From Bacteroidales bacterium (GTDB lineage Bacteria > Bacteroidota > Bacteroidia > Bacteroidales > F082), in contig JAFYNJ010000016.1 of the NCBI GenBank assembly GCA_017549805.1, positions 1 to 64,000 of the forward strand: a DNA stretch of 64,000 nucleotides. Direction: 5' to 3'. Of the stretch, positions 18,937-28,794 are shown in pieces. The position numbers and the translations under genes were made by a program. The notes under the pieces are model-generated. The model saw only the letters and a list, made by a program, of their open reading frames with translations. It searched no databases and had not been told where the DNA came from. How positions within the stretch are numbered: the stretch's first letter is position 1; each line of letters begins with the position of its first letter.

Positions 18937-19833
18937 TCATGAATTAAGCATCATGGCATCCAAAACCACCAATGCTGCCATGGCCTCAACAATGACCGTT
19001 GCCCTGGGCAGGGCACACACGTCGTGACGGTTGCCGCGACCTAAGGTGGGAATAGGCTTGAAGGCCACGTTGAAACAGACTTCCTCTCCGTTGGTGATGC
19101 CGCCAAGGATGCCACCGGAATGGTTGGCTTCGCTGCCTTTCATGGCAGCCATGGCAAAGCCGTCGCCATATTCAAAGCCTTTGACGGCTGGGATGCTGAA
19201 CATGGCTTTGGCCAGGCATGCCTGGAACTTGTCAAACATCGGCTCGCCAAGGCCGGCAGGCAATCCTGTAATGCTGCCCTGGACGATGCCGCCCACCGTG
19301 TCGCCTGCCTCACGGCATTGCTGCAGCAAGGCCTCTATTCGTTCGGGATCTGTCTCGCCTCCGATGCTTTTCACCTCGGCTTTGACCTCAACGCCCTTTT
19401 GAGCCAACCATTGTTTGGCGATGGCACCGGCGACCACCACGGAAACGGTGGTCCTTGCCGAGGCCCTGCCACCTCCCTTCCAGTCGCGGATGCCGTATTT
19501 TATTTGGTAGGTGTAGTCGGCATGGTTGGGACGGAAAGTGTCTTTCAAGTCGGCATAGTCCTCAGGACGGGCGTCGGTGTTGCGCACCATGAAAGCGATG
19601 GGCGTTCCAAGCGTCACGTCGTCGAGCAGGCCCGACAAAAACTCAACCTCATCGGCTTCCCTGCGTTGGGACGCCGATGAGGTTGTTCCTGTAGCCCTGC
19701 GGGCCAGATCAGTTGCAATCAGCTGTTTATCGATCTTGATACCTGAAGGACATCCGTCAATCACCCCTCCAATGGCAACCCCATGGGATTCCCCAAAGGT
19801 CGTGACCCGAAATATGTCCCCAATGGTATTCAA
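18937..19833 (-). CDS. aroC: Chorismate synthase, compact form with TTG start
   Basis: Converts 5-enolpyruvylshikimate-3-phosphate to chorismate with reduced FMN, the last shared step to aromatic amino acids. Catalytic landmarks remain: TTFGESHG (His near residue 17), FRPNHADYTY (near 105), GGGRASAR, and GRGNRHDVCALPRA near 275. At 298 aa it is shorter than the usual 350-390: the stretch after the first half of the FMN-binding region and the loop before RHD are both reduced. The only in-frame start before the conserved NTIGDIFRVTTFGESHG is a TTG at 19833; a TAG lies two codons upstream, inside a heptamer array. Confidence 0.85.
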   Translation of the reverse strand: MNTIGDIFRVTTFGESHGVAIGGVIDGCPSGIKIDKQLIATDLARRATGTTSSASQRREADEVEFLSGLLDDVTLGTPIAFMVRNTDARPEDYADLKDTFRPNHADYTYQIKYGIRDWKGGGRASARTTVSVVVAGAIAKQWLAQKGVEVKAEVKSIGGETDPERIEALLQQCREAGDTVGGIVQGSITGLPAGLGEPMFDKFQACLAKAMFSIPAVKGFEYGDGFAMAAMKGSEANHSGGILGGITNGEEVCFNVAFKPIPTLGRGNRHDVCALPRATVIVEAMAALVVLDAMMLNS

Positions 19834-19835
19834 TC

Positions 19836-19863
19836 TCTAAACTCTAAACTCTCAACTCTAAAC
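19836..19863. repeat. Heptamer array, word GTTKAGA
   Basis: Four units, TCTAAAC, TCTAAAC, TCTCAAC, TCTAAAC on the plus strand (GTTTAGA/GTTGAGA on the minus). It is squeezed between the stop codon of the DUF349 gene (sharing its last base) and the aroC start, which begins two bases beyond. Confidence 0.8.
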
Positions 19864-21818
19864 TAATCATTGACGATCTTCAGCTTCGCTTCCAAAACCT
19901 TCAGATCGTTCTTGGCTTTGTTGATCTTCTTTTCGTACTCGGCCCTCATCAGCTCTGAGTTCTTGCTGTTGGAGAAGAAACCGATGTTGTTTTCGAGGAC
20001 GGCGATCTCGTCGCGGAGCTTCTGGATCTTGTTGGCCAAGTTGGTCTTTTCACGGCGCATCTTGTCGCCCGACTCAGGATCGTCCTTCATGAGTTCCACC
20101 ATCTCCTTGTATTCATTGGTGGAGATCTCGTTCTGGTTGCTTCTCATCTTGTCGAAGAGGGCATCCACGGCCTGGCGGTATTCGCTGTTGATGCTGTCCT
20201 TGACCTTCATCGGCACATGGCCGATTTCGATCCATTGTTTCTGCAGGGCCTTGATGGCTTCCATGTTCTCAGCGCGGTTCGGCTTGAGCTCGAAGTTCTT
20301 GATGGCTTCGATGATGGCTTGCTTGGCGGTGAGGTTGGCAGCCTCTTCTTCTTTCAGTCCTCCGAAATGCTCGGCCTTGCGTCCGAAGAAGGTGTCGCAG
20401 GCGGCTCTGAAACGCTTCCAGATCTTGTCGGCATGGCGCTTCGGAACGGGACCGATGGTCTTCCATTCTTCCTGCATCTTCTTGAACCTTTCGGTGGCCT
20501 TCTTCCATTCGGTGGATTCCTGCAGGGCTTCGGCTTCGATGCAAAGGTTGATCTTGCGTTCAAGGTTCTCAGTCTGCCTGTCTTTCAAGTTGGCGAAGAA
20601 CTCTTTCTTCTTGGCGAAGAAGGTGTCCATCGTACCCTTGAATCGAGCCCAGATCTCTTCGTTTTGTTTCTTGGAGGCAGGACCGACGGTCTTCCAAACC
20701 TTGAAGAGCTCGCTGAGGTCGTTTGATTTCTTCTGCCAGGTGTTGATGCTGGTGTATTCTTCGGCGAGCAGCTCCTCGGCCTTCTCGCAAAGCGCGGTCT
20801 TGGTGGCGAGGTTAGCGTTCTGTTCCTCTTGGATCTTGGAATAGTGCTCGCGACGGATGGCGTTGATCTTGTCGGTAGCCGCCTTGAAGCGCTCCCAGAT
20901 CTCGTCTTTCTTGTCCTGCGGCACAGGACCCACTTCCTTCCACTCCTCATGGAGCTGCTGGAGGGTCTTGAAAGCCTTCGACATGGACTTCTCGTCGAGC
21001 AGTTCCTCGGCCTTCTCGCAGAGCGAGATCTTGGCGTCGAGGTTCTTCTTCATGTCGAGGTCGCGGAGTTCGCGGTTGATGTTGACCTTGTCGAAGAACT
21101 TCTCCACTAAAAAGTGGTAGGTGTTCCAGAGGTTAGCGTTCTCGGTAGCCGGCACCTGGCCGATGGTCTTCCACTTCTCCTGCAGGGCGCGGAAGTCGTC
21201 GTAGGTCTTCTTGAGGGTCTCTTCCGAGGCGATGAGCTGCTTGAGCTCTTCGAGGATGGCCTTCTTCTGTATCAGGTTGTCGCTCTTCTGGGCGTCGATG
21301 AGTTCATTCTGCTTGGCGCGGTTGGCTTTGTAGATGCCGAATGCGGTGTTGAAGCGCTGTTCGGCCTCGTCGGGAACGTGCTGGTAGCTGTCCTTGTCGC
21401 CGCCGCCCTCCAGGAAGGCTTCCATTTCCTTGTCCATGTCTTCCTTGTTGAGCTTCATAAAACGAACGCGAATGGCGGTGACATTGTCCTTCACCTTCAT
21501 GACATCGGGATCTTGGACAATCTCTTCGAGCATGGCGGCCAATTCTTCCTTGGTCTTACCTTCAATGTCAAGTTTTTCAACAGCAGCCTCTTCCTCCTCT
21601 TCTGCCTCTTCCATCTCCTCGTTGGTCACGATTTCAGGAAGGACTTCGTCCTGAGGAACGATCTCCGTGGGCTTCACCTCTTCTTCAACGGTTTCCTCAA
21701 CCAAGGTCTCCACTTTGATCCTCACGCTTCCCGGAAGGATCGAGGACTGGTTCAATTTCACGATTTTCTTTTTCTCATTGCCATCAATGGCCTTAAGCTC
21801 TTTGTTTTCCATTTTCAT
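19863..21818 (-). CDS. DUF349 repeat protein
   Basis: A 651-residue, highly charged, mostly helical cytoplasmic protein. After an acidic segment (about 40-80) come about seven DUF349 repeats of ~70 residues, each with a W-K-x-G-P/V-P core such as EEWKEVGPVPQDKKDEIWERF, EEWKTIGPVPKRHADKIWKRF and QWIEIGHVPMKVKDSI. It ends in a coiled coil (NLANKIQKLRDEIAVLENN). The role of DUF349 is not established; no enzyme motif is seen. The start is ATG 21818 or 21812. A minus-strand promoter lies at 21873-21880. Confidence 0.85.
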   Translation of the reverse strand: MKMENKELKAIDGNEKKKIVKLNQSSILPGSVRIKVETLVEETVEEEVKPTEIVPQDEVLPEIVTNEEMEEAEEEEEAAVEKLDIEGKTKEELAAMLEEIVQDPDVMKVKDNVTAIRVRFMKLNKEDMDKEMEAFLEGGGDKDSYQHVPDEAEQRFNTAFGIYKANRAKQNELIDAQKSDNLIQKKAILEELKQLIASEETLKKTYDDFRALQEKWKTIGQVPATENANLWNTYHFLVEKFFDKVNINRELRDLDMKKNLDAKISLCEKAEELLDEKSMSKAFKTLQQLHEEWKEVGPVPQDKKDEIWERFKAATDKINAIRREHYSKIQEEQNANLATKTALCEKAEELLAEEYTSINTWQKKSNDLSELFKVWKTVGPASKKQNEEIWARFKGTMDTFFAKKKEFFANLKDRQTENLERKINLCIEAEALQESTEWKKATERFKKMQEEWKTIGPVPKRHADKIWKRFRAACDTFFGRKAEHFGGLKEEEAANLTAKQAIIEAIKNFELKPNRAENMEAIKALQKQWIEIGHVPMKVKDSINSEYRQAVDALFDKMRSNQNEISTNEYKEMVELMKDDPESGDKMRREKTNLANKIQKLRDEIAVLENNIGFFSNSKNSELMRAEYEKKINKAKNDLKVLEAKLKIVND

Positions 21819-21872
21819 TCATTTTAAAGTGTTCAGGACCGAAGTCCCGTAATTAGAGTTCGCAAATCGTTG

Positions 21873-21880
21873 CAAATTTA
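21873..21880 (-). promoter_or_regulatory. -7 box for the DUF349 gene
   Basis: Reads TAAATTTG on the minus strand, with TTG at 21899-21901 about 18 bases upstream as a likely -33 element. Confidence 0.6.
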
Positions 21881-21926
21881 GTAATAAAAAGCGTATCGCA
21901 ACTTATTTTAAGAAAAATTTGTTTTG

Positions 21927-21934
21927 TATCTTTG
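21927..21934 (+). promoter_or_regulatory. -7 box for the amgK-rapZ gene
   Basis: TATCTTTG, 24 bases before the ATG at 21959; the short leader supports that start. Confidence 0.55.
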
Positions 21935-21958
21935 TAATCTGAATTATGATGATTGACC

Positions 21959-23396
21959 ATGCTTGACTGCGACATTCAAAACACCTTGGCGGGACTTGTC
22001 CGATCGATAGGGATGAACCCTGTTGACATCAAGCCGATCGCCGAATCGGGTTCCGCCAGGAAATACTATAGGATTCTCACCGCCGAAGGCTCCATCATCG
22101 GCACCTATAACGCCAATGTGGAGGAAAACGAGGCTTTCTTTTATCTGACGGAACATTTCGGTCAGTACCACCTCAAGGTGCCCAAGCTGCTGGCGATCAA
22201 CGAGGAGCGGAATTGCTACCTCCAGTCGGACCATGGCGACGAGACCCTTTTCGACCATGTCCAACGCGATCTGAAGTCGGACTCCTATAGCCCAGAAACC
22301 ATCTCGCTCTATAAGAAGACGCTGGAACAGCTGGTGCGTTTCCAACTGGAAGGCCATCTCGGTCTCGACTATTCAAAGGTGTATCCCATGCCCTGTTTCG
22401 ACAAGTCGGCGGTGATGGACGACCTCGACTATTTCAAGTATTATTTCGTGAAGCCGCACGCCGAGATCGTCTTTAACGAAACCCGACTCAAAGCCGAATG
22501 CAACGCCTTTGCCGATTTCATTGGCCAAGCCTTTAGCGAAGCCTTCATGTACCGTGATTTCCAGTCGCGGAACGTCATGGTGGATCATGGTGAGCCCTGC
22601 TTCATCGATTACCAAGGCGGAAGAAAAGGCCCTCTGCAATATGACGTGGTGTCGCTGCTCTACCAAGTGAAGGCGCAATTGCCACCCGACATGCGGAATG
22701 ACTTGCTTGGACATTATAAAAAGGCTTTGTCGGCCTATCTGGATCCCTCTTCGGTGGATTTCGACAAATACTATCCCTATTTCGTTTATCTGAGGCTGCT
22801 TCAGGTGTTAGGTGCCTATGGCTTCCGTGGCCTGATCCAGAAGAAGGCCCACTTCATCGAAAGCATCCCCTACGCCTTGAAGGAACTGAAATCCTGGAAC
22901 GATCAATACCCACTTGAAGCCTATCCCGAACTCCAAAATGTCATCCTCCAAGTCGTCGCCCTCCTCGACCATCGTTACCTTTCACCTCTCACCTCTCACC
23001 TCTCACCTCTTACCGTCACTCTCAACAGCTTCTCTTTCAAAAAGGGTTATCCCGACGATTTCAGCGGCAACGGCGGCGGCTTTGTGTTCGACTGTCGCGC
23101 CTTGCCCAATCCAGGCCGGGAGCCGCAGTTCAAGACCAAGACGGGACGCGACTGGGAAGTGGTGGAATACCTGATGGAGAAACCGCAAACCCATGTCTTT
23201 CTGGACCATGTCAAAGCCATCGTGGGACAAAGCATCGACAACTATTTGGAACGCCATTTCAGCAACCTGATGGTCTCGTTTGGATGCACCGGAGGACAGC
23301 ATCGGTCCGTATTCTTCGCCCAGAGCATCGCCGACTGGATCAAGGCCACCTACCCTACAGTGAACGTGAAAGTGAACCACATAGAACAGCACATCC

Positions 23397-23404
<8 letters not shown>
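21959..23404 (+). CDS. AmgK-like sugar kinase fused to a RapZ C-terminal domain
   Basis: Residues ~1-325 are an APH-fold kinase like AmgK, which makes MurNAc/GlcNAc-1-phosphate: catalytic loop YRDFQSRNVMV and metal site FIDYQGGRKGPLQYDVVSLL. Residues ~358-480 match the RapZ C-terminal domain, including SFSFKKGYPDD, VFDCRALPNPG and the signature GCTGGQHRSV; in enteric bacteria RapZ senses glucosamine-6-phosphate. Between them, five heptamer units (22977-23011) encode a Ser/Pro/Leu/Thr linker in frame. The next gene is MurU-like and overlaps by 8 bases, so the pair fits cell-wall amino-sugar recycling. The ATG at 21959 is preferred over TTG 21953. Confidence 0.85.
22977..23011. repeat. In-frame heptamer array inside amgK-rapZ, word GGTGARA
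   Basis: Five units: ACCTTTC, ACCTCTC, ACCTCTC, ACCTCTC, ACCTCTT (GGTGARA on the other strand), the same word as at 6015, 46139 and 48412. The array lies between the kinase and RapZ domains and is read as a Ser-Pro-Leu-Thr-Ser-His linker. As 7 is not a multiple of 3, a change of one unit would shift the downstream frame. Confidence 0.85.
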
Positions 23405-24168
<764 letters not shown>

Positions 24169-24175
24169 AACCATC

Positions 24176-26950
24176 ATGACCTTCCTCTCCAATCTCGCCC
24201 ATCATATCAAAAGCCATTACGACCTGCGCAACGAAGAGCTCATCGTGGTGTTTCCCAACAAGCGCGCGGCATTTTATCTCAGGTCGGTATTCAAGGAAAT
24301 CTACACCGAAAACATCTGGCTGCCTCAGATGCTTTCCATCCAGGAAGCCATGACGCAGTGGAGCGGCATCCAGCTGGTCGATACGGTTGACATGCTGTTC
24401 GAACTCATCTCCATCGACTCGGAGTTGACCCATAAGGAGAACAATATCGGCATTTTCGGCAACATGGCCGCCCAAATGGCCAAGGACTTCGACGAAATCG
24501 ACCAGTACAATGTGAATGCGGACCGTCTGTTTTCGTACATAGAGCAGGAAAAGTGCATGGGGGTATGGCATCTCGACGAGGAAACAACCTTGAAAGAAAA
24601 AGGGTATCTGCGGTTTTACGAAAGCCTGAAGGATTACTATCGCTTGTTGAGGGAACGACTGCAGCGCCAAGGCAAGGGCTATTACGGCATGATTACAAGG
24701 CAATTGGCGGAACTCGACGATGCTGAACTGCTGGAAAAGACAGGTCGGCGCAAGGTGATTTTTGCGGGTTTCAACGCCCTTACACCTACGGAACAAACCA
24801 TCATCAACAAGCTGTATCGCAACCAATGTGCGGAGGTGATATGGGATTTCGACCGCTATTATGTGGAGGATCCCCATAACGAAGCAGGGCTCTTCGCAAG
24901 GCGTTATATCGAGAAAGACCTGCCATGGAAACCCAAGGAATTTTCGGACGGATTTTTGGGTGGCATCAAGGATATCCACCTGATTAGTGCTACTGGTAAT
25001 ACCATACAAACCAAAGCATTGCAAAGTTTACTTCAAGTGGAGGTTGAAGCCAATCCCAAGGTGATTCTTGCGGATGAAAACCTGATGATCCCCACCCTGA
25101 ATTCCATTCCCGAAGATCCCCGCTTCGTCTCGTTGAAGGTCTCCATGGGCTATCCCTTGCGCCAAACCGCCATGAACGACTTCGTATTGGGATTTTTCAC
25201 CTTGCACCGTAAAGGACGCAAAATGAGAAACGGGAATTGGCGTTGGTACATCTGGCCAGTGATCAGGATTTTGGATTTGGAACTGATCAAAACCGTCTTC
25301 GACAAACAGGAGATCAGTGAGCTGGACGCATTCAAGGCAGCCATTCGCGACAACTCCCATTTCCTTTTCGATAGCACCGAGTTCAACAATTGTTGTCAGA
25401 GCCCTGATTTGCGGCAATTCATTGATTTGTTGTTAGGCTCGGCCGAAACCGAGGAAACGCCCCAGTCCCTACTGTCGGCGCTTGGCAAATTATTGGCGTT
25501 TATGGCCAACAAGATCCATGGATCGGAACATGCCGAAAGCATGCTCTTCCTGCTCAACCAGATCAGCGAGACGGGCAAAGTCGTCAATCGGCTGAACGGC
25601 ATTCTGAAACGCTATCCGACATACGTTCGCAACCTCGATGAACTGGAGGTGCTCTATCGCCTGGTGTCGTTCAACACCAGCATCAAACTCAATAGCAGTG
25701 CCACCGATGGACTGCAGGTCATGGGACTGTTGGAGGCGCGCAACCTCGATTTCGACACCTATTACATGGTAGGCGTCAACGAGGGTGTTCTGCCCACCGA
25801 CAAGTCAAACGGCAGTTTCATCCCCTATCCGATCCGGAAAGAGTGTAATCTCCCCGATTATCAGGAGAAGCAGGCCGTTTACGCATACCATTTCTATCGT
25901 CAACTGCAAGGTGCCAAGCGGGCTTATTTCATTTACAACAGCAATGTTGGAGATCCCTGCGGAGAGCCGAGCCGTTTCCTGATGCAGCTGAAATACGAGT
26001 TGGCCAAACGGAATCCCAACATCAAGATCCACGAGGCGGTTTTTGCCAACAAAGCCGACAAGAACTATGTCCCCGATCTGCTTAAAGCCCATAAGACGGA
26101 TAAGATCAAGACGGACTTGGCCCCCACTTCCATCTCTACCTATATCAAGTGTCCGCTTCAGTTTTTCATGTATTACATCATGAATGTTAAGGACAAGAGC
26201 ATGGATGAGGAAAACCAAAGTAATGTCGTCGGCAGTGCCGTACACGATGCTTTGCAGCATTTCTACGAAAACCGTCTCAACCAGCGGATCGACGCCAAAG
26301 TGTTCGACGACCCCATCACCATCACCCATGAGCTGTCGGATGTGGGATACAACTACCTCGATCAAGTAGCCATCAAGAAGATGCTGGAAAACTACAAGCG
26401 CTATGAAAAAGAAGAGGTAGCGGAACACAGTTTGCAGATTCTCCAGGTGGAATACACCATGTCCACTCCACTTTCGGTCAACGGCATCCAATTCACCATT
26501 TCCGGCAAAGCCGACCGGATCGACTGTCGCGACGGTGTGGTAAGGGTTATCGATTACAAGACTGGCATCCTGAATGACAAGGATGTGATCGTGCCCAACG
26601 GGATCGCTACTGTCAGGGACATTCCCGAGAAGGCCTTGCAGCTGATGATTTACAAGTACTTGTATCTAAAGGAACATCCGGGAACCCCTCCAGATAATGT
26701 GACGGCGGCGCTTTATGGCTTGAAGAACCAGAAACTGTGTTTCGATTTGAAGATCGAACATCAACCTTTGCTTGACGATTTTATGGGTACCATGGAAACG
26801 CTGCTGACCGAGACAGTTGCCTCGATGATTGATCCTTCACAACCCTTTGCACAGCCTGACAACACCAAGATCAAACCCTGTCATTTCTGCCCTGCCAAGG
26901 CTATTTGTGCCCATACCGTAATGGGACCAAAACTGGCAAATGATCACTGA
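24176..26950 (+). CDS. AddB-like PD-(D/E)XK nuclease of the RecB family
   Basis: A 924-residue partner of a UvrD-type helicase in end resection, as in AddAB. The N-terminal inactive helicase part starts ELIVVFPNKRAAFYL (a degenerate Walker A). The C-terminal nuclease has GKADRIDCRDGVVRVIDYKTG near 780-800, the D and the E/D-x-K catalytic core. One cysteine in STYIKCPLQFFMYY near 661 and three in CHFCPAKAIC at the C-terminus match the iron-sulfur staple of AddB. No addA lies in the window. Its last 50 bases overlap the convergent EEP gene. Confidence 0.85.
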   Translation: MTFLSNLAHHIKSHYDLRNEELIVVFPNKRAAFYLRSVFKEIYTENIWLPQMLSIQEAMTQWSGIQLVDTVDMLFELISIDSELTHKENNIGIFGNMAAQMAKDFDEIDQYNVNADRLFSYIEQEKCMGVWHLDEETTLKEKGYLRFYESLKDYYRLLRERLQRQGKGYYGMITRQLAELDDAELLEKTGRRKVIFAGFNALTPTEQTIINKLYRNQCAEVIWDFDRYYVEDPHNEAGLFARRYIEKDLPWKPKEFSDGFLGGIKDIHLISATGNTIQTKALQSLLQVEVEANPKVILADENLMIPTLNSIPEDPRFVSLKVSMGYPLRQTAMNDFVLGFFTLHRKGRKMRNGNWRWYIWPVIRILDLELIKTVFDKQEISELDAFKAAIRDNSHFLFDSTEFNNCCQSPDLRQFIDLLLGSAETEETPQSLLSALGKLLAFMANKIHGSEHAESMLFLLNQISETGKVVNRLNGILKRYPTYVRNLDELEVLYRLVSFNTSIKLNSSATDGLQVMGLLEARNLDFDTYYMVGVNEGVLPTDKSNGSFIPYPIRKECNLPDYQEKQAVYAYHFYRQLQGAKRAYFIYNSNVGDPCGEPSRFLMQLKYELAKRNPNIKIHEAVFANKADKNYVPDLLKAHKTDKIKTDLAPTSISTYIKCPLQFFMYYIMNVKDKSMDEENQSNVVGSAVHDALQHFYENRLNQRIDAKVFDDPITITHELSDVGYNYLDQVAIKKMLENYKRYEKEEVAEHSLQILQVEYTMSTPLSVNGIQFTISGKADRIDCRDGVVRVIDYKTGILNDKDVIVPNGIATVRDIPEKALQLMIYKYLYLKEHPGTPPDNVTAALYGLKNQKLCFDLKIEHQPLLDDFMGTMETLLTETVASMIDPSQPFAQPDNTKIKPCHFCPAKAICAHTVMGPKLANDH

Positions 26951-27911
26951 AACCGCCCAAATACCTTGGCCCAAGATAAGTGCGGTTCAATTTCTCCCCG
27001 TGATAGGTGCAGTCTTCCGTCAAAAGGAAGCCTTTGTGTACTATTCGAGCATCGCTTGAATTACAATGTAGCGAATCACTATATATCAATGATTTGCTTA
27101 CAATGATTTGATCGAAAATCATCCAGGCGTCCTGGTATTTTAGCGTGCCTTCAAAACCCAAGTCGCTGGACTTGGCAAATAGGTTCACCAGCATGTCGCC
27201 GTCACCGCATTCCGATAGGTGTTTGGCTCCCAACACTTCTTTGATGCAAGGCGACTCGGGTGTGTCGTTGAAATCGCCCATCAGGATAATCTTGGCATCA
27301 GGGACGATGGCGACAATCGAGTCCACCTTGTTTCGGGCGATTCTTGCAGCGCAGTTGCGGGCTTCCACGGTCTCCAGCTCCCCTCGGTATTTCGATGGCC
27401 AGTGGTTGACGAAACAATGGATGGTGTCGTTCCGATAGTCGAAAAACTTGGCATAGAGGATATCGCGCGAGATGGCAGTGCTGTCAAGTGGATTTCGATA
27501 AGGCACCGTCTCGCTGTAGATGAGTTGGAAGAGGTCTTTCGAATAAACGATGGCAGGATCGATGCCGCGCCGGTCAGGGCCATCGTAATGGATCCATCGG
27601 TAATTGAACCTTTTTAGCGGCGTTTGGGCAAACAGGGCATTCAGTACCAAATCGTTCTCCACCTCGCAAACACCCAAGATACCAAGGGGCTGGTTCTTTG
27701 AAAAGGACAAGATGGCCTTGTAGAGGTTGTTGCGCTTCTTGTAGAATCGCGTCTTGGTCCAATGCTGTCCGCCCTGTTCGGTGTATTCGTTGTAAACCCT
27801 TGTCGAATCCGTGTATGGATCGAAGAAGTTTTCCATGTTCCAAAATGCAACCATAACGGAATCAGGAAGTTGTGCCTGCAATAGCATAATCAAGAAGATG
27901 CAAATTCTCAT
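26901..27911 (-). CDS. Exported endonuclease/exonuclease/phosphatase family protein
   Basis: EEP-fold metal-dependent phosphohydrolase with a short signal peptide ending near residue 13-15. Family motifs: FWNMENFFDP (about 23-32), GVCEVEND with the metal-binding Glu, FVNHWPSKYRG with the catalytic His, LMGDFNDTPESP, and GGFSDHLPV at the end. Substrate could be nucleic acid or phospho-compounds; export suggests nutrient scavenging. Its 3' end overlaps the AddB-like gene by 50 bases tail to tail. A -7 box TATTTTTG lies on the minus strand at 27932-27939. Confidence 0.85.
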   Translation of the reverse strand: MRICIFLIMLLQAQLPDSVMVAFWNMENFFDPYTDSTRVYNEYTEQGGQHWTKTRFYKKRNNLYKAILSFSKNQPLGILGVCEVENDLVLNALFAQTPLKRFNYRWIHYDGPDRRGIDPAIVYSKDLFQLIYSETVPYRNPLDSTAISRDILYAKFFDYRNDTIHCFVNHWPSKYRGELETVEARNCAARIARNKVDSIVAIVPDAKIILMGDFNDTPESPCIKEVLGAKHLSECGDGDMLVNLFAKSSDLGFEGTLKYQDAWMIFDQIIVSKSLIYSDSLHCNSSDARIVHKGFLLTEDCTYHGEKLNRTYLGPRYLGGFSDHLPVLVPLRYGHK

Positions 27912-27931
27912 ATCTAAATTAATTATGTCAA

Positions 27932-27939
27932 CAAAAATA
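27932..27939 (-). promoter_or_regulatory. -7 box for the EEP gene
   Basis: Minus-strand TATTTTTG, 20 bases before the ATG at 27911. Confidence 0.5.
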
Positions 27940-27989
27940 TAAAATTTAATTAATTTATAACTTTTTTATGCAAACATTATTTTTTTTGT

Positions 27990-27997
27990 TATCTTTG
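27990..27997 (+). promoter_or_regulatory. -7 box for aat
   Basis: TATCTTTG, ten bases before the aat ATG at 28008, giving a very short leader. Confidence 0.55.
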
Positions 27998-28007
27998 CAA
28001 TCATACC

Positions 28008-28793
28008 ATGAATAGGATTTTTCAGTTGAACGACGATGACTACAACTTCCCGCCTGCTTCGATGGCGAACAAGGACGGGTTGTTGGCTTTTGGCGGCGAT
28101 TTGTCGTCGGAACGTCTCATTGTCGCCTACGCCAACGGCATCTTCCCTTGGTCCAACGAAAATGGTCCGATCCTTTGGTGGTCGTTGGATCCGCGACTGG
28201 TGATCCGTCCGGGTGAGATGAAGGTTTCCAAGTCGTTGCGCCACACCTTGCATTCAGGTCGTTTCGAGAGCAAGATCGACGCGGATTGCGAAGGCGTGAT
28301 CAGGCATTGCGCCCAGATGCCCCGTGAAGGCCAAGACGGAACCTGGTTGAACGACGACATGATCGAGGCTTACCTCCAGTTGCATCAGATGGGGTTGGCG
28401 CATTCGTTTGAGACCTATTGCGAAGGGGAATTGGTGGGTGGCCTATATGGTGTGGCGTTGGGCAAAGTGTTCTGCGGCGAGTCGATGTTCCACACCATGA
28501 GCGATGCCTCCAAGGTTGCGTTCCATCAGCTCCACACCTTCCTTCTCGAACACGGGTTCAAGCTCATCGATTGCCAACAGGAGACGAAGCATCTCGTCAG
28601 CCTGGGCGCCTATCCCATCGACAGGCAGGATTATATCGATGAGTTGCGGCAATTGGTGAAGGAGCCCACGTTGAAAGGCAACTGGGGCGATGGCACGGCA
28701 GAAGAATACTACATTAACATAACGCAAGCCGGAACGGCGCGATTCAGGACCTACAACCTGGATGCCGATCTGGCGCTTAATACAGACGATTGA
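28008..28793 (+). CDS. aat: Leucyl/phenylalanyl-tRNA-protein transferase
   Basis: Adds Leu or Phe from tRNA to N-terminal Arg or Lys, marking proteins for Clp degradation by the N-degron route. Family landmarks: GLLAFGGDLS, YANGIFPW, WWSLDPRLVI, and GGLYGVALGKVFCGESMFHTMSDASK (given by its key parts GGLYG and ESMF), with LIDCQ near 190. The family is usually ~210-235 aa; here 261, with about 35 extra residues after the conserved core (GTAEEYYINITQ and on). A sirtuin gene starts two bases after the stop, forming an operon. Confidence 0.92.
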   Translation: MNRIFQLNDDDYNFPPASMANKDGLLAFGGDLSSERLIVAYANGIFPWSNENGPILWWSLDPRLVIRPGEMKVSKSLRHTLHSGRFESKIDADCEGVIRHCAQMPREGQDGTWLNDDMIEAYLQLHQMGLAHSFETYCEGELVGGLYGVALGKVFCGESMFHTMSDASKVAFHQLHTFLLEHGFKLIDCQQETKHLVSLGAYPIDRQDYIDELRQLVKEPTLKGNWGDGTAEEYYINITQAGTARFRTYNLDADLALNTDD

Positions 28794-28794
28794 C

